This document shows positions 52,143 through 61,602 of a stretch of DNA of 64,000 nt, piece by piece (the first letter of the stretch is position 1; every line of letters starts with the position of its first letter). The notes beneath the pieces were generated by a model. That model had not been told where the DNA came from. It made no database searches and was given only the letters and a program-made list of their open reading frames with translations. The translations under genes and the position numbers were made by a program. The stretch covers positions 69,663-133,662 of the forward strand of contig CAWHOA010000026.1 of assembly GCA_963830885.1 (NCBI GenBank), given 5' to 3'. Origin of the DNA: JAIBJN01 sp963830885 (GTDB lineage: Bacteria > Actinomycetota > Thermoleophilia > Gaiellales > Gaiellaceae).

Positions 52143-53621
52143 GAGAGCACTTCCGACAGTCGCGGCTCCTCGCCGTGCTCGCATTGCTCCTGGCCGCGCT
52201 GGCGTTGGTCGCGGTCGGGTGCGGTGGTGACGACGACGATGATGCCGCCGACACGACGGCGGATACCACCGGCGGGACGGACACCGGTGGCGCATCCGAG
52301 ACGGGCGCGGTCAAGGTCGCGATCATGACCGACTGCGAGGGAGCGTTCGGCTTCGGCTACGAGCTCGACATCGGCGGCGCGAACGCCGCGATGGTCGAGT
52401 ACGCCGGGGCGACGGCGAACGATCCGGAGAAGCCCTCCGCCGGCATCACCGGCGGCTCGGCGGGTGGCAGGGACATCGAGATCGTGGGCTACGGCTGCGG
52501 CGACGACACCGCCGACACGGCGCTCGTCGAGACCCGCCGCCTGATGGAGGAGCTCGACGCCGACATCATGATCGGCCCGCTGTCCGGTGACGAGGCGGTC
52601 GCGGTGGCGAACTACGCGGTCGACCATCCGGACCAGCTGTTCATCATCGGGACGGCGGGGTCGCAGGATCCGACCCTCCAGATCGCTCCGCCCAACGTGT
52701 TCCGCTACCACGGCGACGGCGCGCAATGGAACGCCGGCCTCGGCGAGATCGTCTACAAGAAGCTCGGCTGGCGCACCGCGGCGATCATCATGGACGACTA
52801 CAGCTTCGGCTGGACGTCCGGCGCGGGCATCATCGCCGACTTCTGCGGCGTCGGCGGCGAGATCACCTCGCGCGTCTTCCCGCCGCTCGGCACCACCGAC
52901 TACTCGTCGTTCGTCCAGCAGCTGCCGCCGCCGGACGAGGTCGACGGCTACTTCTGGGTCGTCGGCGGGACGGGCACGGGCGCCGCGCTGCAGGCGTTCG
53001 AGCAGCAGTACGGGAAGCTGAACGCCGACCAGCACGCCGGGAACCTGTTCTTCGCGTTCCTCGGCAACTTCGAGTCGGTCGCTCCTCGCCTCGTCGGCTC
53101 CTACGTCGGCGGCTTCGGCACGGGGCCGGGCCTCCAGACGGAGCAGGCGCTGGCGTACGAGGAGGTCATGACCGGCGTGTATCCGGAGCTGCCCGCAGCG
53201 GACGGCTTCGTCTACAACTACTTCAACGCAGCCTGGGCGATGATCCAGGGCCTCGAGGCATCCGGCGGCGACCTGGCGACGCTTGCCGACAACATGCCTC
53301 CGGAGCTCCTGTCCGGCTACGAGGTCACGGACTCCGACAACGAGGTCGCCGACCTCGGGCGGGATCGTCGTGCTCGACGACAACCGCCAGGCGGTTCAGG
53401 ACCAGTACCCGCTGCAGATCGTCGAGGGCGAGGACGGCAATCCGGCGACTGTGGTCGTCGGCATGGTGCCGAACGTCGATCAGACCTTCGGCGGCCTCTT
53501 CACCTCCGACAGCCCGCCCCCGGGTCGCGACCAGCCTCCGTGCGAGGACGTCGACCTCCCGTGGGAGAACAACATCCGCGTCGTCACCGACGGCGAGATC
53601 ACGGAAGAGCTGATCGAATAG
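52139..53621 (+). CDS. livK: ABC substrate-binding lipoprotein, LivK type, one frameshift
   Basis: About 493 residues. Lipoprotein signal (LLAVLALLLAALALVAVGCG) and acidic Thr-rich linker, then a periplasmic-binding protein type I fold: VKVAIMTDCEGAFGFGYELD, IEIVGYGCGDDTADTALVET, MIGPLSGDEAVAVANYAVDH, FIIGTAGSQDPTLQIAPPN. At 53357 one base is missing or extra, and the C-terminus continues GIVVLDDNRQAVQDQYPLQI to the stop at 53621. The ligand may be an amino acid or small amide. GTG 52139 overlaps the LivM stop. Confidence 0.87.
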
Positions 53622-53644
53622 GAACGAGCTAGTCCAGAAGCAAC

Positions 53645-53676
53645 GGGCGCCGGCCGCACGCATGCGGCCGGCGCCC
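53645..53676 (+). terminator. Perfect 14-bp hairpin between livK and livG genes
   Basis: GGGCGCCGGCCGCA, loop CGCA, then the exact complement TGCGGCCGGCGCCC. No T-run follows, so it is more likely an mRNA-stabilising or partial-termination hairpin that raises binding-protein level over the ATPases than a full terminator. Confidence 0.7.
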
Positions 53677-53689
53677 AGCCCTTCAAGAG

Positions 53690-54470
53690 ATGACCGAGAC
53701 AGCACCAGAGACCACAGAGACCGCGGCCGCCGAGACCGTCCTGCGCCTCCGCGGCGTGAGCAAGCGCTTCGGCGGCGTCCGGGCCGTCGAGGAGGTCGAC
53801 CTGGACGTCTTCGCCGGCGAGCGGCGTGCCGTCCTCGGCCCGAACGGGGCCGGGAAGACCACGCTCTTCAACCTCGTCGCCGGCGACTTCAGGCCGTCGG
53901 CGGGCACGATCGAGATCCTCGGCGAGGACATGACCAACCAGCCCGCCCGCCGCCGCACAGGCCTCGGGCTCTCGCGCACGTACCAGAAGTCGCGGCTCTT
54001 CCTCGGCCTCACCGTCGAGGACAACCTCTACCTGGCGATCATCGGCCGCGAAGGAGGCCGCCTGCGGTCGATCCCGTCCCGCAAGGACGCCGAGTTCCGC
54101 GAGCGGGCTCGCGAGATGGCCGAGAAGGTCTGGCTGGGGCGCCAGCTGAAGACGCGCGTCAGGTCGCTCTCCCACGGCGAGCAGCGGCAGCTCGAGCTCG
54201 GCCTCGCCCGGGTGACGAACCCCGAAGTGATGATGCTGGACGAGCCGGCCTCCGGCCTCTCGCGCGGCGAGCGCGAGCAGCTCACCCAGCTCCTCATCGC
54301 CCTCGATCCCGCCGTGACGCTGATCCTCATCGAGCACGACATGGACGTGGCGCTGAACGTCGCCCGACGGGTGACGATGATGCACGACGGCAAGGTCATC
54401 GTCGAGGGCACGCCGGCCGAGATCCGCAAGAACGACCTCGTCCACGACCTCTACCTCGGAAGGGCCCACC

Positions 54471-54484
<14 letters not shown>
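53690..54484 (+). CDS. livG: Branched-chain amino-acid-type ABC ATPase, LivG
   Basis: 264 residues. Walker A AVLGPNGAGKTTLFNLVAGD, signature VRSLSHGEQRQLELGLARV, Walker B PEVMMLDEPASGLSRGE and H-loop LILIEHDMDVALNVARRV. LSHGEQ in place of LSGGQ is usual for LivG. The Thr/Glu-rich first 15 residues are extra. It overlaps the livF start by 14 nt. Confidence 0.92.
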
Positions 54485-55213
<729 letters not shown>

Positions 55214-55214
55214 C

Positions 55215-55751
55215 CTAGTCTCTCGGCGCGTACGTGTTCACGACGATGCCGCTGGCGAAGCGGGTCGTGTCCACGAGCGTCAGGTGCGTGACCTCGATGC
55301 CGTCGATCAGCCGCTGGCCGCTTCCCGCGAGGACGGGGAAGATCCAGAGGTGGAGCTCGTCCAGGAGGCCGTGCGCGAGCAGCGTGCGGTCGAGCTCGCC
55401 GGTGCCGAACTTGAGCAGATCCTCGCCCGGCTGCTCCTTGAGCGCCGCGACTCCCTCGGCAGCGTCGCCCTCGATGACCGTTGCGTTCCAGGTGGCGTCG
55501 CGGAGCGTCCGCGAGGCGACGTGCTTGGGCATCTCGTTGATCCGGTCGGTGTAGGCATCGCCGCTCCGCTGCGGCCACGCCTGCGCGAAGCTCTCGTACG
55601 TCGCGCGGCCGAGAAGGAGCGCGTCCGCCGCGAAGAGCAGCTTGCTCGCGTAGGCGAGGTGCTCCTCGTCCCAGTAGGGCGGGCTCCACTCCTGGGGCGA
55701 CTCGATCACGCCGTCCAGGGTCACGAAGGTCGATTCGACGAGCTTTCTCAT
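55215..55751 (-). CDS. Dihydrofolate reductase-like protein (RibD C-terminal domain family)
   Basis: 178 residues. RKLVESTFVTLDGVIESPQE opens the fold; LLFAADALLLGRATYESFAQ and KHVASRTLRDATWNATVIEG follow, and LLKFGTGELDRTLLAHGLLD carries the G-x-G NADP site; the C-terminus HLWIFPVLAGSGQRLIDGI is typical. This family is distinct from folate DHFR and its substrates are unknown. The ATG overlaps the stop of a 36-residue ORF upstream (ATGA). Confidence 0.88.
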   Translation of the reverse strand: MRKLVESTFVTLDGVIESPQEWSPPYWDEEHLAYASKLLFAADALLLGRATYESFAQAWPQRSGDAYTDRINEMPKHVASRTLRDATWNATVIEGDAAEGVAALKEQPGEDLLKFGTGELDRTLLAHGLLDELHLWIFPVLAGSGQRLIDGIEVTHLTLVDTTRFASGIVVNTYAPRD

Positions 55752-55858
55752 CGGGCATCTCCTTGGTTAGCGGCGGAGAGCCGCTCGAATGCGGCCTCGC
55801 GCACGGTCTCCGAAGAGATGCGAGCGAGGATTTGATCGGGCGCCGTTGTCGCGTTCAT
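55748..55858 (-). CDS. Small ORF of 36 residues, translationally coupled to the DHFR-like gene
   Basis: Reads MNATTAPDQILARISSETVR then EAAFERLSAANQGDAR. A GGAAGGACGG ribosome site sits just before ATG 55858, and its TGA overlaps the next ATG (ATGA), as in real operons of this genome. No family recognised; predicted helical. Could be a leader peptide or a short remnant. Confidence 0.5.
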   Translation of the reverse strand: MNATTAPDQILARISSETVREAAFERLSAANQGDAR

Positions 55859-55978
55859 CGCCGTCCTTCCATTCTTGCGTTCCGGAGGGTACGACCGGCG
55901 GGCTTCGGAGAACTCATCGGCGGCTACCCATCTTGGGCGTTGCGGCTAGCTCCTTCGTGGAAGCACCGCGGCCGGCGG

Positions 55979-56665
55979 TCAGTCGGCCGGCTGCTGCGCG
56001 CCGTTGCCTGGCCGCCTTGCGTCCGCCTCGAAGATCCCCGTCTGGTAGGCAAGCACGACCGCCTGGACGCGGTCGCGGAGGTTGAGCTTCTGGAGGATGT
56101 GCGTGACGTGCGTCTTGACGGTCGTCTCGCTGATGTAGAGCTCCTGCGCGATCTCCCCGTTGGAGAGGCCGCGGGCCATCGAGCGGAAGACCTCTCGTTC
56201 GCGCTCGCTGAGATCGTCGAGCTCCTGCGGAGGCGAGGGACGAGGCATGCGGGCGAACTTCTGGATCACCCGTTTCGTGATCGTGGGCGAGAGGAGGGCG
56301 TCGCCGGCGGCGACCGTGCGGATCGCGGCGATCAGCTGCTCGGGAGAGTCGTCCTTGAGGACGAAACCGCTTGCGCCGGCTCTCAACGCCTCGTAGACGT
56401 ACTCGTCCAGGTCGAATGTCGTCAGGATCAGGATCCGGGCGGTGTCGTCGGCCGCGAGAATGCGTCGAGTCGCCTGGAGCCCGTCGAGCTCGGGCATGCG
56501 GATGTCCATCAGGACGACCGTGGGGTCGAAGCGCGCCGCCTTGTTCACCGCCTCGAGCCCGTTGCTCGCCTCGGCGACCACTTCGATGTCCTCCTCGCCC
56601 GCGAGCAGCATGCGAAACCCGGCGCGGACCATCGATTGGTCGTCGGCGACGAGGACGCGGATCAT
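55979..56665 (-). CDS. NarL/FixJ-type response regulator
   Basis: 228 residues. Receiver domain: acidic pair in VLVADDQSMVRAGFRM, phospho-acceptor Asp in PTVVLMDIRMPELDGLQATR, Thr in ILTTFDLDEYVYEALRAGAS and Lys in GFVLKDDSPEQ. C-terminal LuxR helix-turn-helix: LSEREREVFRSMARGLSNGE, ISETTVKTHVTHILQKLNL. Partner of the sensor kinase whose stop overlaps this start (ATGA). Confidence 0.93.
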   Translation of the reverse strand: MIRVLVADDQSMVRAGFRMLLAGEEDIEVVAEASNGLEAVNKAARFDPTVVLMDIRMPELDGLQATRRILAADDTARILILTTFDLDEYVYEALRAGASGFVLKDDSPEQLIAAIRTVAAGDALLSPTITKRVIQKFARMPRPSPPQELDDLSEREREVFRSMARGLSNGEIAQELYISETTVKTHVTHILQKLNLRDRVQAVVLAYQTGIFEADARRPGNGAQQPAD

Positions 56666-57849
56666 CGTGATTCGTCGCTGAGCGGGAGGCGTGTGCTGAG
56701 GACGAAGCCGCCTCCGGTTGCCCTTCCCGCGGTCATGTCGCCACCGTAGATCTTGACGCGCTCGCGGACGCCGACGAGCCCGTGCCCGAGGCCGTCGCTC
56801 GTCGCGCTGCCCCGGCCGTTGTCGCGCACCTCGATCTCCAGCTGGTCCGGGCTGTAGCGGACGGTCACGTCCGCGTCGCTGGCGCGCGCGTGCTTGAGAG
56901 CGTTCGTCAGGCCCTCCTGAACGATGCGATAGGCAGAGAGGTCGATCCCTCGCGGGAGCGGGACGGGCTCGCCGTCGACATGCAGCTCGACGGGCAGTCC
57001 GGCACGGCCGATCTCGTCCAGTAACGAGTCGAGCCCATCGAGGCCGGGCTGGGGCACGAGCTCGGCTTCGTCTCCGTCGCGGCGCATGGCGGCCAGGAGG
57101 CGGCGCATTTCGGTAAGCGCCGTTCGCCCCGCCCGCTCGACGCCCCTGAGCGCGTCGCGGTCCTCGGCCAGCGCATCGGGGAGCTTGTGCCTGACCGCGC
57201 CGACCTGGAGCACCATCACGCTGACCGCGTGAGCGACGATGTCGTGGAGCTCGCGCGCGATCCGCGCGCGCTCCTCTGCCACTGCGACGCGTGCGGCAGC
57301 CTCGCGCTCGCGCTCGGCCCGAACTGCCCGCTCTTCCGCCGCTTCGGCCCGCTCGGCACGCTCACGCAGGGCCCAGCCCGCGACCCACGCGACGACGAAC
57401 CGGAGGGGAATGAAGACGAGGTCGCTGGCCGACTGTGTGCCGGGGATGTTGTACACCACGATCACGATCCCGACGAGAACGATGATCAGGCCCGCACCCG
57501 CCTTCAAGGGATCTCGCAGGTTCCCGAGCAAGAACGCACTTGCCAGCCCGACGACGCCGAGGCTGCCGATGAACGCGATCAGCAGTCCGTCGCCGAACGA
57601 GATCGCCACGGCCAGGAGCCAATAGGCAGCCGGGGCGGCAAACGGAAAGCGCCGACGGGCGAAAAGCGGAAGTACGAGAACGGCCACCGTCGGTATGGCG
57701 ATCCACAGCGACGTGGTCGGCGCACCGGGCAGGTTGCGTCCGACGACGAGCTCGATCATGCCCGCGATCGCCAGGAACGCGATCAGCAGCTCGAACCAGT
57801 ACTCACGGGCGACGTTTCTTACCTGGCTCACGGGTTGAAGGTAATACAC
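56662..57849 (-). CDS. Sensor histidine kinase, HisKA_3 (NarL-partner) type
   Basis: 395 residues. Four to five N-terminal helices (LLIAFLAIAGMIELVVG to ASDLVFIPLRFVVAWVAGWA) form a membrane sensor without a large external domain. A coiled coil of about 40 residues (REREAAARVAVAEERARI) leads to the phospho-His in ARELHDIVAHAVSVMVLQVG. ATPase: LTNALKHARASDADVTVR and EVRDNGRGSATSDGLGHGLV. Membrane-intrinsic sensors of this sort often detect envelope or lipid stress. GTG 57849 lies 16 bp from an 18-bp palindrome. Confidence 0.92.
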   Translation of the reverse strand: MYYLQPVSQVRNVAREYWFELLIAFLAIAGMIELVVGRNLPGAPTTSLWIAIPTVAVLVLPLFARRRFPFAAPAAYWLLAVAISFGDGLLIAFIGSLGVVGLASAFLLGNLRDPLKAGAGLIIVLVGIVIVVYNIPGTQSASDLVFIPLRFVVAWVAGWALRERAERAEAAEERAVRAEREREAAARVAVAEERARIARELHDIVAHAVSVMVLQVGAVRHKLPDALAEDRDALRGVERAGRTALTEMRRLLAAMRRDGDEAELVPQPGLDGLDSLLDEIGRAGLPVELHVDGEPVPLPRGIDLSAYRIVQEGLTNALKHARASDADVTVRYSPDQLEIEVRDNGRGSATSDGLGHGLVGVRERVKIYGGDMTAGRATGGGFVLSTRLPLSDESR

Positions 57850-57864
57850 GGTCGCATTCGCCGC

Positions 57865-57882
57865 CTCCTACTCGAGTAGGAG
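57865..57882. promoter_or_regulatory. 18-bp perfect palindrome, candidate response-regulator operator
   Basis: CTCCTACTCGAGTAGGAG, 16 bp upstream of the kinase start. The half-site context CCGCCTCCTA (57861-57870) recurs at 57942-57951, upstream of the divergent CPBP gene. Autoregulation by the NarL-type regulator, also covering the protease gene, is a plausible reading. Confidence 0.55.
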
Positions 57883-57991
57883 CGGGAATCGTCGGGTCGT
57901 CTGAGCTCGGTTCCGGCCTTCCGACGACGCGCCGCGCACGACCGCCTCCTAGCGTCGAGGTGTGCAATCGACCGACTACAGGAGGATGGAA

Positions 57992-58792
57992 ATGAGCGTC
58001 TCGCTCCCACTCACAGCCACCGCTCGTGCTGGGGTCGCCGTCTCGAGCGTCGAGATTCCGCAGCTGCGGCTGCGTGGCATCTTCGCCGTCTGGGCGGCCG
58101 CCGCGCTACCGATGGCTGCGCTCGCCTGGCTCGTCGCGCCCGCGCTCGCCGACCGGTTCGCCGGCGACGGCCACGTGCCGATGGCGAAGGCGCTGATCGT
58201 GTCCCTCGCGATCGGCATGGTCTGGCAGTTCGTGCTCGTTGCGACCCTCGTCGGTCGCGAGCAGCGGACCCTCCGCTGGTCGACGGTCCGCGAGGCGCTC
58301 TGGCTCCGCTCTCCGCGGAGCCCGCGCAGCGGCCGCATCGGCGGTCGAGTGTGGCTGGTCGTGATCCCGCTAATCGTCGCGTTCACCGCGGTGCAGGAGC
58401 TGGTCGCGATCGTGGCGGCGCCCGAGAACCGGGACTTCGCCACGCTCCTCGAGTCGGACGCCGGCAAGGCGTTCCTGGACGGGGCCTTCGGCTGGTACGG
58501 CCTCATCCTCGTGATGTTTCTCTTCAACACCGTGCTCGGCGAGGAGCTCCTGTTCCGCGGGTTTCTCCTTCCGCGCATGAACGGCGTCTTCGGGCGCGGC
58601 GACTGGGTGGCGAACGGCCTCCTCTTTGCCGGCTACCACCTGCACGTGCCGTGGGCGATCCCGGGGACGCTCCTCGAGATGTTCACCACCGCGTACCCGA
58701 CGAAGAGGTATCGGAGCGCCTGGATCGGGATCGCGGTGCACAGCGCCCAGAGCGTGTTCCTTGGGATCTTCATCCTCACGCTCGTCGTCTGA
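57992..58792 (+). CDS. CPBP family intramembrane metalloprotease (CAAX-like)
   Basis: 266 residues with 6-8 helices. Conserved motif 1 TVLGEELLFRGFLLPRMNGV has the Glu-Glu and Arg, motif 2 GLLFAGYHLHVPWAIPG has the His, motif 3 WIGIAVHSAQSVFLG. Glutamate-dependent intramembrane proteases of this family process membrane or prenylated substrates or confer bacteriocin immunity. AGGAGG with 6-nt spacing selects ATG 57992 over upstream GTG 57962. It is divergent from the two-component system, perhaps its target. Confidence 0.88.
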   Translation: MSVSLPLTATARAGVAVSSVEIPQLRLRGIFAVWAAAALPMAALAWLVAPALADRFAGDGHVPMAKALIVSLAIGMVWQFVLVATLVGREQRTLRWSTVREALWLRSPRSPRSGRIGGRVWLVVIPLIVAFTAVQELVAIVAAPENRDFATLLESDAGKAFLDGAFGWYGLILVMFLFNTVLGEELLFRGFLLPRMNGVFGRGDWVANGLLFAGYHLHVPWAIPGTLLEMFTTAYPTKRYRSAWIGIAVHSAQSVFLGIFILTLVV

Positions 58793-58812
58793 AACACCCA
58801 CGCTCTGACCAC

Positions 58813-58848
58813 CCAAGTCCTGTGGGCTCTCGAGCTCGCAGGACTTGG
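58813..58848 (+). terminator. Hairpin after the CPBP gene
   Basis: CCAAGTCCTG (58813-58822) pairs perfectly with CAGGACTTGG (58839-58848) around a 16-nt loop, 21 nt after the stop codon. No U-tract, as common in GC-rich actinobacteria. Confidence 0.6.
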
Positions 58849-58871
58849 CGCTTCGTAATCTCCACCCCGAC

Positions 58872-58877
58872 TAGGCT
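58872..58877 (+). promoter_or_regulatory. -10 hexamer TAGGCT, leaderless pattern
   Basis: TAGGCT is 7 nt before GTG 58885; the surrounding CTAGGCTCCG equals that at 39903. Confidence 0.45.
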
Positions 58878-58884
58878 CCGGCTC

Positions 58885-59532
58885 GTGATCGACGACGCTG
58901 ATGTGAAGCAAGTAGCAGTCGCCGCGCAGAACCTGGCGCCCGCAGCATCCGGGACCATCGAAGAGGACTTCGTCATGAACCTCCTCGAGACGGTGCTCGA
59001 CTATCAGATGCACACGACCACGGTCGTGAGGGCGCTCGAGTTCTTTCGTGCGAACCGGTGGATCGACGTGCGAACTCTGGACGATCTCGATGCGACGTTG
59101 TCCAGCTTCGCGGACGACCAGCCGGGGAACACGGCGCTTGCAGGCTACCTGTGGGGCAACCGCCACTGGAGGCGGGCACACGAACTTCGTGGGCTCGCCC
59201 GCTACTTCCGCAGCATCGGCGTCGTCGACCAGCCGACTCTGAAGGAGTGGGCGCATCGGAGCGAGTTCCGGCGCGACTTCGAAGGCCGCGTCAAGGGCCT
59301 GGGGCGGGCGGTCTATCAGTCGCTCGTGATGCGTCAAGGCGTGGACACGGTGAAGCCGGATGTGCATGTGCGTCGCTTCGCCGACGCGGCCGTCGGCCGG
59401 CGCCTCAGTGATGCCGATGTCGTCGAGGTGGTCACGCGAGCGGCTCGGGAGCTCGGGATGAAGGCTTACGAGCTCGACTGGCGTATATGGGAGGCATCCC
59501 GCGGCGGCACGGCAGCTCCGACCTCGCCCTGA
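58885..59532 (+). CDS. HhH-GPD-like protein of unknown function (215 residues)
   Basis: All-helical protein. The segment VKGLGRAVYQSLVMRQGVDT, VKPDVHVRRFADAAVGRR resembles the helix-hairpin-helix and Pro-Asp-x-His core of endonuclease III-type DNA glycosylases (GxGxxxA...VKPDTHV). The iron-sulfur cysteines are absent and the N-terminal half (TVVRALEFFRANRWIDVRTL) is not recognisable. DNA repair is thus a guess from one motif. GTG 58885 is supported by the TAGGCT hexamer. Confidence 0.6.
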   Translation: MIDDADVKQVAVAAQNLAPAASGTIEEDFVMNLLETVLDYQMHTTTVVRALEFFRANRWIDVRTLDDLDATLSSFADDQPGNTALAGYLWGNRHWRRAHELRGLARYFRSIGVVDQPTLKEWAHRSEFRRDFEGRVKGLGRAVYQSLVMRQGVDTVKPDVHVRRFADAAVGRRLSDADVVEVVTRAARELGMKAYELDWRIWEASRGGTAAPTSP

Positions 59533-59561
59533 GACCGGGGTAGGGCGTGGCGTTCGACGTC

Positions 59562-59590
59562 TTGTCCGTGCTCGAACCGAGCAGTATTCT
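59562..59590 (+). promoter_or_regulatory. Sigma70-type promoter
   Basis: -35 TTGTCC (59562-59567), 17-nt spacer, -10 TATTCT (59585-59590). Transcription would start near 59597, about 30 nt before GTG 59627. Confidence 0.6.
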
Positions 59591-59626
59591 CTGGTGACGG
59601 TCGTTGCTAGAAGGAAGGACCGGAGC

Positions 59627-60040
59627 GTGAGTCAGTCAGTCGAAGTATCTGAGAGTGCCGCTCAGGTCAGCGGCAACGGCGAGGACACCTCGGGCGACGG
59701 CAGGACGCGCCACCCGCCCTCCACGAGCGCGATCCTGTTCAACGAGCTCGTTCTCGCACACTTCCGCTGGTTCACGTTGTCGGGGCGCTTCGGCGAGTTC
59801 GGCGGCCTCCCGGCTGGGCTCGCCCCCGCGGGGTGGCCTCCCAAACAGGAGCCAACTCCGGAGGAGCGGAAGGAGGCGGAAGACCGCTACTACGAGAAGC
59901 TCGAGCAGTTCACCGACTCCGAGGGGGAGATCATCGCCGCCTACTGGTCTGTCAAGGTTCCGTCTGGGATCGTGATGACCATCCGGCCCCGCGGTCGGGT
60001 CCTCAAGTTCTTCCGCGGGCCGGACCATCTCGCTGCATAG
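59627..60040 (+). CDS. Unknown protein (137 residues)
   Basis: Ser/Gly-rich start, then ILFNELVLAHFRWFTLSGRF, EPTPEERKEAEDRYYEKLEQ (charged helix) and SDSEGEIIAAYWSVKV-like C-terminal strands ending RVLKFFRGPDHLAA. No family recognised; no signal peptide. AAGGAAGGA lies 8 nt before GTG 59627, which sits behind a clear promoter. Composition is less GC-rich than the metabolic region. Confidence 0.55.
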   Translation: MSQSVEVSESAAQVSGNGEDTSGDGRTRHPPSTSAILFNELVLAHFRWFTLSGRFGEFGGLPAGLAPAGWPPKQEPTPEERKEAEDRYYEKLEQFTDSEGEIIAAYWSVKVPSGIVMTIRPRGRVLKFFRGPDHLAA

Positions 60041-60155
60041 GGCGACGACGTGGCTCACGGGCTCGGACTCCCGGGTCGCCGAGCTCCTTCATCACTGCGA
60101 CACGCTCGGCAACAAGGCCGCGCACATCCTCACTCGCACGCCCAAGCGCGTCGCG

Positions 60156-61001
60156 ATGACGTGGATCTTCTCGACTGAGAGCTACCTGCTCGGTGTCATC
60201 GAGGGGCGTTCCTGCGGGCCGATCGCTCCTCCGAGCCAGACGAACGGCAGCCCCGAGCCCGAGACAGCAGCCGGTCGGAAATCCGCCAGCGAGGTGGTCG
60301 CAATGTCGGTCGCCGACGGCACGCCGCCGGCGGGCCTGGCTACAGAATTGACGGCGGAGGCGCCGGACGCGGACTTCATTGCCCGCGGGCGCTCCGAGAT
60401 CATTGAGATCGAGAAGTACTACGACCGCGCCGCCACGAACGCCGCGCGCTTCCTCTACTTCTGGGGCATGCTTTGCGGCGCTGTCATAGCCGGCGTGGTC
60501 GCCGTAATCATTGCTTTGGTCGCCGACGCCAGCTTCCACGTGATCGAGCTCGCCCCGACCTCGACCGCGCGCTTCTTCTTCGCCTGCTACGCGGCCGGTG
60601 CGTTAGGTGCGATCGTCAGCGTTCTCACGCGGATGCGCAGCGACCGGTTCGCGCTCGACTACGAGGTTGGGCGTATGCCGGCTTTCTGGCTGGGCTCATT
60701 CCGCCCTTTCATCGGTGCGATCTTCGGCCTCGTCGTCTACTTCGCGCTTCAGAGTCAGCTTCTCCAGCTCCAGCAGCCCGAGGAGGACAAGGCGTTCTTC
60801 TTCTTTACGTTCCTCGCCTTCGCCGCTGGCTTCAGCGAGCGACTGACGCACGTGATCCTCGGAGGTGCGGAGCGAACGGTGGCTGGAACACTGGAGCAGG
60901 CAGACAAGGCGCTCGGTGAGGAATCGACGACTGAACAGGTGAGCGCAGACGGGACCAGAACCCGCGTCACGACTCGCAAGAAGTCGGATCCACACTCCTG
61001 A
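60156..61001 (+). CDS. Unknown membrane protein (281 residues)
   Basis: Low-complexity N-terminal third, an acidic helix (FIARGRSEIIEIEKYYDRAA), then three to four helices: FLYFWGMLCGAVIAGVVAVI, ARFFFACYAAGALGAIVSVL, FRPFIGAIFGLVVYFALQSQ and FFFFTFLAFAAGFSERLTHV. A cytoplasmic tail contains ADGTRTRVTTRKKS. In the same frame upstream of ATG 60156 the DNA stays open to about 59976 and reads like protein (WLTGSDSRVAELLHHC), but with no ATG, GTG or TTG start; the true start may be earlier. No family recognised. Confidence 0.6.
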   Translation: MTWIFSTESYLLGVIEGRSCGPIAPPSQTNGSPEPETAAGRKSASEVVAMSVADGTPPAGLATELTAEAPDADFIARGRSEIIEIEKYYDRAATNAARFLYFWGMLCGAVIAGVVAVIIALVADASFHVIELAPTSTARFFFACYAAGALGAIVSVLTRMRSDRFALDYEVGRMPAFWLGSFRPFIGAIFGLVVYFALQSQLLQLQQPEEDKAFFFFTFLAFAAGFSERLTHVILGGAERTVAGTLEQADKALGEESTTEQVSADGTRTRVTTRKKSDPHS

Positions 61002-61128
61002 CGCCGGTCTCATCGGTGCAAGCTCGGCGGCGCGCGCGCCGGTGGGGCTCACGACGCAGAGGAAGCGGGCGACCGGGGGAGCCGAGCGGCCACGATCCAC
61101 GGGCCTCACTCGTCCCCGCCGGGAACGG

Positions 61129-61272
61129 CTACGCGCCGGGCGGCAGCTTGGCGATGATCGCCTTGAGCTGCCGCAGGATGTCCGCCTCCTCGTGCCCGAA
61201 GTCTTCGAGATAGGCGGTCAGCGCGGAGCGCACCAGGCGGAGCTCCTCGTCTGTCAGCTCGAGCGTAGGCAT
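61129..61272 (-). CDS. Small conserved protein of 47 residues
   Basis: Reads MPTLELTDEELRLVRSALTA, YLEDFGHEEADILRQLKAII, then AKLPPGA. Two amphipathic helices with alternating charges, a pattern familiar from short actinobacterial proteins of unknown function. TAGGGT lies 9 nt upstream of ATG 61272. Overlapping frames have no comparable protein-like sequence. Confidence 0.6.
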   Translation of the reverse strand: MPTLELTDEELRLVRSALTAYLEDFGHEEADILRQLKAIIAKLPPGA

Positions 61273-61378
61273 CGGCCCCATACCCTACGCCACTGGCCCG
61301 CCACGCGAGTAGCAAAGCGGAAGGAAGACGTTGGCCCACCGTGCCCCAGCGGACTTGGCGGAGTAGCTCTCAGCCCGC

Positions 61379-61421
61379 AAGCCGTCTGTCGGACTCGAAC
61401 GGACGACCCCCTCCTTACCAT
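61379..61421 (-). other. tRNA-Thr(GGT) 3'-half remnant 1
   Basis: Read on the minus strand: the anticodon loop ATGGTAA, descending stem GGAGG, variable region, then the T arm with TTCGAGTCC and an acceptor-like tail. The D arm and 5' acceptor strand are missing upstream, so it is not a whole tRNA. A matching remnant lies at 62923. The 330-bp stretch 61273-61602 holds no protein gene. Confidence 0.55.
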
Positions 61422-61602
61422 GGAGGTTCCGCGGTCGGGTCCCCGGTGTCGGCGACGGGCGCGAAGTGGCTTGGCGCCTAGCGTTGCGCGGGTCACCCCC
61501 GGGGCTGCCCCGCATGGCTCCGTGAGGTCGTTTCGGGGGTGGGCACGGATTGGGCTCCTTAGGACCGCGCGTTTCTCATGGGCCGCTTCGCGGCGCTCCC
61601 GA

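Noticed and set aside
7490..53360. Frameshifts clustering at GATC, which might reflect a modified base
   Set aside because: Only four of about twenty abut GATC, and GATC is very frequent in this DNA, so no link can be claimed.
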